A stretch of 8,660 nucleotides of DNA from Gammaproteobacteria bacterium (GTDB taxonomy: Bacteria > Pseudomonadota > Gammaproteobacteria > GRL18). A program made the translations under genes and the position numbers. The stretch covers positions 1 through 8,660 of the forward strand of contig WTAX01000285.1 of assembly GCA_013139395.1 (NCBI GenBank), written 5' to 3'. Positions 4,408 to 8,660 of the stretch are shown piece after piece. The first letter of the stretch is position 1; the number at the start of each line of letters is the position of its first letter. The notes under the pieces are model-generated. The model saw only the letters and a program-made list of their open reading frames with translations, was not told the DNA's origin and did no database searches.

Positions 4408-6552
4408 ATGAACTCATTTATGAAACTACACCCCCTTTCAGCCATCATACACTCAAAAGATCTATCTTCTGCGGTGATTCGTTTTAGTCTGGGGTTATTT
4501 ATTGCACTTTATGTCTGGCTCGGTATGTCCAATGGTGAATTTACACTCACGCGATATGAATACAATACCTTCGGCTCCTTTTTTTTCATAATGACCCTCA
4601 TTTTCGGACTCGATATTTTCCGCAACCCGAATTCACATATACGTCGCTATATTACCTTATTTTTTGATTTATCATGTACTTCATACACTATTACTCTCAC
4701 TGGCGGGGGTAGTAGTGAATTTATCTTAATCTATATCTGGCTTTATATTGCCTATGGTACACGTTATGGATCAAATTACCTGTTCGCCGCAGTTGTTCTG
4801 GTTGTCATAGAATACAATGCCATTCTTATCCTGAATCATACATGGGCTACGAATATTTTAGGCTCCTCTGCTCAACTTTTTGTACTGGTCACAATGCCCC
4901 TGTATCTACACTCAATGCTCAAACAACTACGTGAGGCAAAAATAGCAGCCGAACAGGCCACACGAGCCAAAAGTAATTTTCTCGCCACCATGAGCCATGA
5001 AATACGTACCCCCATGAGTGGTATTATTGGAACCGCACACTTATTACAAAAAACTGAACAAAATAAAGAACAAAAAGAGTATACAGAGGCTTTACTCGAT
5101 GCATCAAAATCATTACATGCTCTTATTGATGACATTCTTGATTTTTCTAAAATTGAAGCCAACAAACTTCATTTGCAAAAGCTAAGCTTTAATCTGCACA
5201 ATACCATTAATGAAGTCGTTTCAGTACTTTCTCCTACTGCCGAATATCACTCTTTAGACCTCATTGTCTATATCGATCCACGACTGCCGTCATTTGTTGT
5301 AGGTGACAGCCAGCGTATCAGACAAATTTTATTTAACTTATTGGGAAATGCCATAAAATTCACCGAAAAAGGTGAAATCATTTTAAAAGTAACTGAGTTA
5401 GAGCCATCAGCTTCACTTAATAAAAAGCCATCAGCATCACTCGATAAACAACAAAATAAAGACACGATTAATCTACGCTTTGATATTATCGACACTGGCA
5501 TAGGTATTCATGATGAGCAGCAAAAGCTCATTTTTGACAGTTTCACTCAAGCAGACAACCTGCAAACTCATAAATTTGGCGGTACCGGTTTAGGTACAAC
5601 AATCGCCAAACAATTAGTAGAATTTATGGGAGGAGAAATCGGGCTAAGCAGTGTTTTAGGCACTGGCAGTCATTTCTGGTTTACCCTTAATCTTCCCATT
5701 ACAAAAGATGGTGATATGAAAGATCGCTATCATCAGATATTGACTGATAAGCGCGTAGCAATATCCGTGTGTAAAAATGCCCTCTACGAAACACTTGAAA
5801 GCTATTGTCAATTTTTTGGTTTTACCGTGGAACGATTTTATTCTGAATCTGAATTGCTTAATGGTTTACAACAAGCTGTTAAACACGAGCAACCATTTGA
5901 ACTGGTCATTTTATCCTCTGGACGAGAAAAAAATATACCTGTCGAGCTGGCGACGAATATGAATGCCCTTGATTTCAGTCCCTATTCAGCACCAAAGAAA
6001 GTATTTTTAAACTATTTGGACAAACGTACCGACACCCCAAAATTAGGCGGCTCCCTATTTAACTGCTACATCACTAAACCTATTAATTTTGAACGATTCG
6101 GTGATGAATTATTAACTTTGTTCAATCCTGAAGGCATGCAAACAGCCAGAGACAAATGCTGTGATTTAAGCAATATTTCACTGAATATTCTAATTGCTGA
6201 AGATGAAGATATTAATGCTATGGTTTTGAGCAGTTTTCTTCAGGATGCGGGTCATAAAACCAAACGAGTACTCAATGGCACTCAAGCTGTAGAAGAGCTG
6301 AGACAAAACTCTTATGACATAGCATTTATGGATATGCGTATGCCTGAAATGAATGGTACTGAGGCTGCCATTGCATGGCGAGCTCATGAGCCTGAAGGTG
6401 TCCATATTCCCATAATAGCACTCACTGCTAATGCGACAAAAGATGATCGACAGTCTTGTCTGGAAGCCGGTATGGATGATTTTATCACCAAGCCCATTAC
6501 CCCCGAACAGTTATCAACAGCAATACTTAAATTCTACGTGCCCGGACAGTAG
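4408..6552 (+). CDS. RpfC-like hybrid sensor histidine kinase without Hpt domain
   Basis: This is an inner-membrane hybrid kinase of 714 residues. A hydrophobic N-terminal domain (about 23-170, roughly five membrane segments) contains SHIRRYI (76-82) and GTRYGSNYL (117-125). Both resemble, from memory, the sensor domain of RpfC, which detects DSF fatty-acid signals. A linker helix leads to HisKA (SHEIRTP, phospho-His197) and HATPase_c: N-box Asn310/Asn314, G1 DTGIGI 362-367, G2 GGTGLGTTIA 391-400. Residues 446-570 look like a receiver fold that has lost its acidic pair and acceptor Asp (SSG at 503-505) but keeps a Lys-Pro (557-558). The C-terminal receiver is complete: Glu598/Asp599, acceptor Asp642, Thr673, Lys695. 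It ends without the Hpt domain found in RpfC. The ATG start lacks a Shine-Dalgarno; Met5 is the alternative. No response regulator or rpfF/rpfG lies beside it. Kinase architecture is certain, ligand is inferred. Confidence 0.9.
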   Translation: MNSFMKLHPLSAIIHSKDLSSAVIRFSLGLFIALYVWLGMSNGEFTLTRYEYNTFGSFFFIMTLIFGLDIFRNPNSHIRRYITLFFDLSCTSYTITLTGGGSSEFILIYIWLYIAYGTRYGSNYLFAAVVLVVIEYNAILILNHTWATNILGSSAQLFVLVTMPLYLHSMLKQLREAKIAAEQATRAKSNFLATMSHEIRTPMSGIIGTAHLLQKTEQNKEQKEYTEALLDASKSLHALIDDILDFSKIEANKLHLQKLSFNLHNTINEVVSVLSPTAEYHSLDLIVYIDPRLPSFVVGDSQRIRQILFNLLGNAIKFTEKGEIILKVTELEPSASLNKKPSASLDKQQNKDTINLRFDIIDTGIGIHDEQQKLIFDSFTQADNLQTHKFGGTGLGTTIAKQLVEFMGGEIGLSSVLGTGSHFWFTLNLPITKDGDMKDRYHQILTDKRVAISVCKNALYETLESYCQFFGFTVERFYSESELLNGLQQAVKHEQPFELVILSSGREKNIPVELATNMNALDFSPYSAPKKVFLNYLDKRTDTPKLGGSLFNCYITKPINFERFGDELLTLFNPEGMQTARDKCCDLSNISLNILIAEDEDINAMVLSSFLQDAGHKTKRVLNGTQAVEELRQNSYDIAFMDMRMPEMNGTEAAIAWRAHEPEGVHIPIIALTANATKDDRQSCLEAGMDDFITKPITPEQLSTAILKFYVPGQ
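5404..5451 (+). repeat. Intragenic 24-nt tandem duplication in the kinase
   Basis: Two in-frame 24-nt units encode PSASLNKK and PSASLDKQ (residues 333-348). They differ at five of 24 bases, three of which change an amino acid. The duplication forms a polar, flexible insertion in the ATPase domain between the N-box and G1 box, where hybrid kinases vary in loop length. It is unlikely to affect catalysis directly. Confidence 0.7.
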
Positions 6553-6608
6553 CTTTTTTCTTCTTATACGCTAAACTTTAAACCTAAATGATATTATAAG
6601 AAAATGGT

Positions 6609-7757
6609 ATGACACCAGAGCAAGCCTATCAAAATGCCATCAAAGACCATGATTTTTTTTCTGATCCTATACAGGAACAGGCTGTTCAACTGACTCAAAA
6701 ACTATATCAGTCACTCCTGACAGAAGTGACTGATAGACAAATATCAAACAGCTATGAAGATAATTTCTGCTCTTATATTAGTCATTTGATTCATAAAAAG
6801 CTGCCTTCAGCTCACCACACACCAACAATAAAAGGTCTCTATTTCTGGGGCGATGTAGGCCGTGGAAAAACATGGATTGTGGATAACTTTTTCAAAACAT
6901 TACCTTTTGTTAACAAACGACGCATTCACTTCCATCCATTTATGCAGGAAGTTCATCAACAGCTGAAAAACTTGCCTAAAACGCCTGACCCATTACCTAT
7001 TATTGCCAAACAAATGTCACGACAATCACGAGTACTTTGCCTTGATGAGTTTCATGTGCATGACATCACTGATGCAATGTTATTGGCAGGCCTTCTTAAA
7101 GCACTGTTTTCAGAAGGTGTTATCTTAATCGCAACATCTAATGTTTCACCTGATGATTTGTACAAAAATGGCTTACAAAGAGATAATTTTTTACCTGCGA
7201 TTGAATTGATCAAAAAATATTTACACATCTTTGAATTAACCAATAAAACGGATTATCGAACACTGTATCTGGAAAAAGAAGGGCATTATCTCAATGTCCT
7301 CAATAAAAAGAGTGATGATTTACTATTGCAGTTTTTTTTACAGACCAGTCATTATGCACCTGTTCAGTCACAATCTATTGAGATCAACAAACGTCCAATT
7401 CAGGTGGTTGCCCTTAATAAGGTGGTGAGTAAAGACTCTCAGAGTATTGCCTGGTTTGAATTTGATGAATTATGTAATACTCATCGTTCCAATTCAGATT
7501 ATCAGATCATTGCCCAACAATATTCTCATATTATCATTGCCCACGTTTATCCTATGGATGAACAAAAAAATGATATTGCCAAACGATTTATGCATTTAAT
7601 TGATGCACTTTATGATCATCATTGCTCTTTGAAAATAAGTGCAGCAGTAGAGCCTGACGCTCTATATCATGGCAGACGACTTAAAATGCCTTTTCAGCGA
7701 ACAGTCAGCCGCTTAAAGGAAATGCGCAGTATTTTATACCGGGGAAAAAAGAGTTAA
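6609..7757 (+). CDS. zapE: Cell division protein ZapE (AFG1-like ATPase)
   Basis: This P-loop ATPase of 382 residues matches the ZapE/AFG1 family (E. coli ZapE is about 375). In E. coli, ZapE joins the Z-ring late in constriction, mostly under stress or low oxygen, and destabilises FtsZ polymers in an ATP-dependent way. Seen here: Walker A GDVGRGKT at 81-88, Walker B VLCLDEFHVHD at 142-152 (Asp146, Glu147), sensor-1-like ATSNVSPDDLYKNGLQRDNF at 175-194 with Arg191 as the likely arginine finger, and the family DYR at 215-217. No membrane or signal segment is present, consistent with a cytosolic protein. ATG at 6609 is chosen because MTPEQAYQ is a normal family start; a nearby ATG at 6604 is out of frame. 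It starts 56 nt after the kinase stop with no terminator visible, so read-through is possible. Its stop overlaps that of the convergent fnr-type gene. Confidence 0.93.
   Translation: MTPEQAYQNAIKDHDFFSDPIQEQAVQLTQKLYQSLLTEVTDRQISNSYEDNFCSYISHLIHKKLPSAHHTPTIKGLYFWGDVGRGKTWIVDNFFKTLPFVNKRRIHFHPFMQEVHQQLKNLPKTPDPLPIIAKQMSRQSRVLCLDEFHVHDITDAMLLAGLLKALFSEGVILIATSNVSPDDLYKNGLQRDNFLPAIELIKKYLHIFELTNKTDYRTLYLEKEGHYLNVLNKKSDDLLLQFFLQTSHYAPVQSQSIEINKRPIQVVALNKVVSKDSQSIAWFEFDELCNTHRSNSDYQIIAQQYSHIIIAHVYPMDEQKNDIAKRFMHLIDALYDHHCSLKISAAVEPDALYHGRRLKMPFQRTVSRLKEMRSILYRGKKS
6705..6735 (+). repeat. Perfect 11-bp inverted repeat inside zapE
   Basis: TATCAGTCACT (6705-6715) and AGTGACTGATA (6725-6735) are exact complements around a 9-nt loop, covering about codons 33-43 of zapE. 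In mRNA this would be a stable hairpin about 100 nt into the message. It may be chance, or it may slow translation or influence stability; there is no direct evidence for either. Confidence 0.6.
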
Positions 7758-8575
7758 CTAATTTGTTGAGAATCTTTTGCTGATGTTTCATCGCAGCATT
7801 CATTCATACCGGCAATCTGCCGCATATTTTCTCGATTTTTTATAATAATATGTTTACGTTCCGCTTCAATTAAGCCATCTTCCTGAAAGCGGGTAAACAT
7901 ACGGCTCACCGTTTCAACTGCCAGTCCTAAATAATTGGCAATATCATTGCGTGACATACTCAGGTAGAACTCAACTGAAGAAAAACCACGCTGCTTGAAA
8001 CGTAAGGAAATACTTAACAGGAAGGCAGAAAGACGAGCTTCGGCTGTTTTTTTACCCAATAACAACATCAGCTCCTGATCATCAAAAATTTCTTTGCTCA
8101 TTAAACGCAGCAATTGATGCTGTAATGTAGGCAGCTCCTGTGATAAGCCTTCTAAATGCTCAAAAGGGACTTCGCACACACTGGTCGTTTCTAACGCTTT
8201 AGCTGCGCAGGGGTGCCGACCTTTGCCAATGGCATCTAAGCCTAATAATTCTCCAGGCAGATGAAAACCGGTTACCTGCTCCTGGCCATCAACTGTGGGT
8301 GAATACGTTTTGAGAGAACCGGAACGAACGACATAGATTGAATGAAAGGAACTACCGACCTGAAAAAGATGTTCATTACGTTTTAATGGTTTTTTACGTT
8401 CGATAATACTATCCAATTTTTCTAAATCAGAACCATTAATAGAACGAGGCAGGCATAGCTGATGCAGGCTACATTCTTTACAGGCCACTTTTGCAGCATG
8501 TAAGTCAACTACTTTTTTATTACGCATATTACTAGGAAGTGTCTTTTGTTGCATCAACGTACCTATTTCAGCCAT
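7754..8575 (-). CDS. fnr: FNR/Anr-type oxygen-sensing transcriptional regulator
   Basis: This CRP/FNR-family activator of 273 residues is controlled by an oxygen-labile [4Fe-4S] cluster. The four ligand cysteines are present: Cys32, Cys35, Cys41 and Cys123 (E. coli Cys20, 23, 29, 122). The residues beside them that tune oxygen sensitivity in E. coli (Ser24, Leu28) are kept as Ser36 and Leu40, so a normal oxygen response is expected. A cyclic-nucleotide-fold sensory domain (about 50-150) leads to a dimer helix and a helix-turn-helix. The recognition helix VETVSR (220-225; Glu221, Ser224, Arg225) predicts binding to TTGAT-N4-ATCAA. The first ATG (8575) has no Shine-Dalgarno and lies two bases from an FNR box. 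Met8 (8554), with AGGT upstream, may be the true start. The tail carries an unusual Cys260-Cys261 pair. The gene converges on zapE. The family is certain; the choice between fnr and anr as a name is convention. Confidence 0.95.
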   Translation of the reverse strand: MAEIGTLMQQKTLPSNMRNKKVVDLHAAKVACKECSLHQLCLPRSINGSDLEKLDSIIERKKPLKRNEHLFQVGSSFHSIYVVRSGSLKTYSPTVDGQEQVTGFHLPGELLGLDAIGKGRHPCAAKALETTSVCEVPFEHLEGLSQELPTLQHQLLRLMSKEIFDDQELMLLLGKKTAEARLSAFLLSISLRFKQRGFSSVEFYLSMSRNDIANYLGLAVETVSRMFTRFQEDGLIEAERKHIIIKNRENMRQIAGMNECCDETSAKDSQQIS

Positions 8576-8577
8576 AA

Positions 8578-8591
8578 TTGATAAATGTCAA
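8578..8591. promoter_or_regulatory. FNR box upstream of the fnr gene
   Basis: TTGATAAATGTCAA matches the FNR/Anr consensus TTGAT-N4-ATCAA at all but one position. It lies between the predicted -10 element and the coding region, near the expected transcription start. A site there would block RNA polymerase, so it suggests negative autoregulation, as known for E. coli fnr. Binding is inferred from the consensus only. Confidence 0.65.
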
Positions 8592-8592
8592 T

Positions 8593-8620
8593 TTTATACC
8601 AGATACCGCCACAATAACAA
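8593..8620 (-). promoter_or_regulatory. Predicted sigma-70 promoter of the fnr gene
   Basis: On the minus strand, TTGTTA (8615-8620) as -35 is followed after 16 bases by TATAAA (8593-8598) as -10. Transcription would begin at about 8586, inside the FNR box. Both hexamers are imperfect, but their placement relative to the box makes the assignment more credible. Confidence 0.4.
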
Positions 8621-8660
8621 CATAATTTTAGATATTGCTAATATTTACTAGACTCTTATA

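Noticed and set aside
4872..5501. Two minus-strand open frames (97 and 77 codons) opposite the kinase
   Set aside because: They are antisense to the HisKA and ATPase core, with no recognisable domain or start signal.
5777..6405. Open frames of 61 codons (plus) and 71 codons (minus) within the kinase gene
   Set aside because: They are shadows of the receiver-coding regions, with no ribosome site and no family resemblance.
7206..7213. TTGATCAA inside zapE as an FNR site
   Set aside because: The half-sites have no four-base spacer, and the position is inside a coding region away from any promoter.
7052..7243. Minus-strand 63-codon open frame opposite zapE
   Set aside because: It is antisense to the ATPase core of zapE and has no independent support.

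Overview
The window looks like a chromosomal housekeeping segment of an AT-rich gammaproteobacterium. The evidence is the nudE-cysQ pair divergent from a YrfG-type nucleotidase, a ZapE-type division ATPase, an FNR/Anr-type regulator with the [4Fe-4S] cysteine pattern, a DUF3392 membrane protein and a gammaproteobacterial-style RsmE variant. I cannot place it to genus. No phage, transposase, tRNA, rRNA or CRISPR array is visible.

Layout. Positions 7-1509 (minus strand) hold nudE followed by cysQ in a tight two-gene operon. A short divergent promoter region at 1510-1615 separates it from yrfG (plus, 1616-2269). Positions 2298-3663 hold a minus-strand DUF3392 gene and an RsmE-family gene. Each has a near-identical 143-nt element just beyond its stop codon, with a 32-bp-arm hairpin at its core. 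A different 48-bp direct tandem repeat (3731-3826) lies between rsmE and the stop codon of a minus-strand YkgJ-type cysteine-cluster gene (3827-4234). An AT-rich divergent intergenic region (4235-4407) follows. Then come a 714-residue hybrid sensor kinase (4408-6552) and zapE (6609-7757), both plus strand. The FNR-family gene (7754-8575, minus) converges on zapE so tightly that the two stop codons share a TTAA. A candidate FNR box lies between the FNR gene's predicted promoter and its coding region.

How the genes fit together. NudE, CysQ and YrfG all hydrolyse nucleotides or nucleotide phosphates (ADP-ribose-type compounds, pAp, IMP/GMP) and form a known gammaproteobacterial neighbourhood. 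RsmE modifies 16S rRNA, ZapE acts at the division septum, and FNR controls the oxygen response and probably its own gene. The hybrid kinase has an N-terminal membrane domain resembling that of RpfC, the sensor for diffusible signal factor (DSF). It has no RpfF or RpfG neighbour here, no C-terminal Hpt domain, and a degenerate middle receiver.

I see no clear new multi-gene system. The items most worth following up are the orphan RpfC-like kinase, the structured repeats placed against the stop codons of three consecutive minus-strand genes, and the FNR autoregulatory site.
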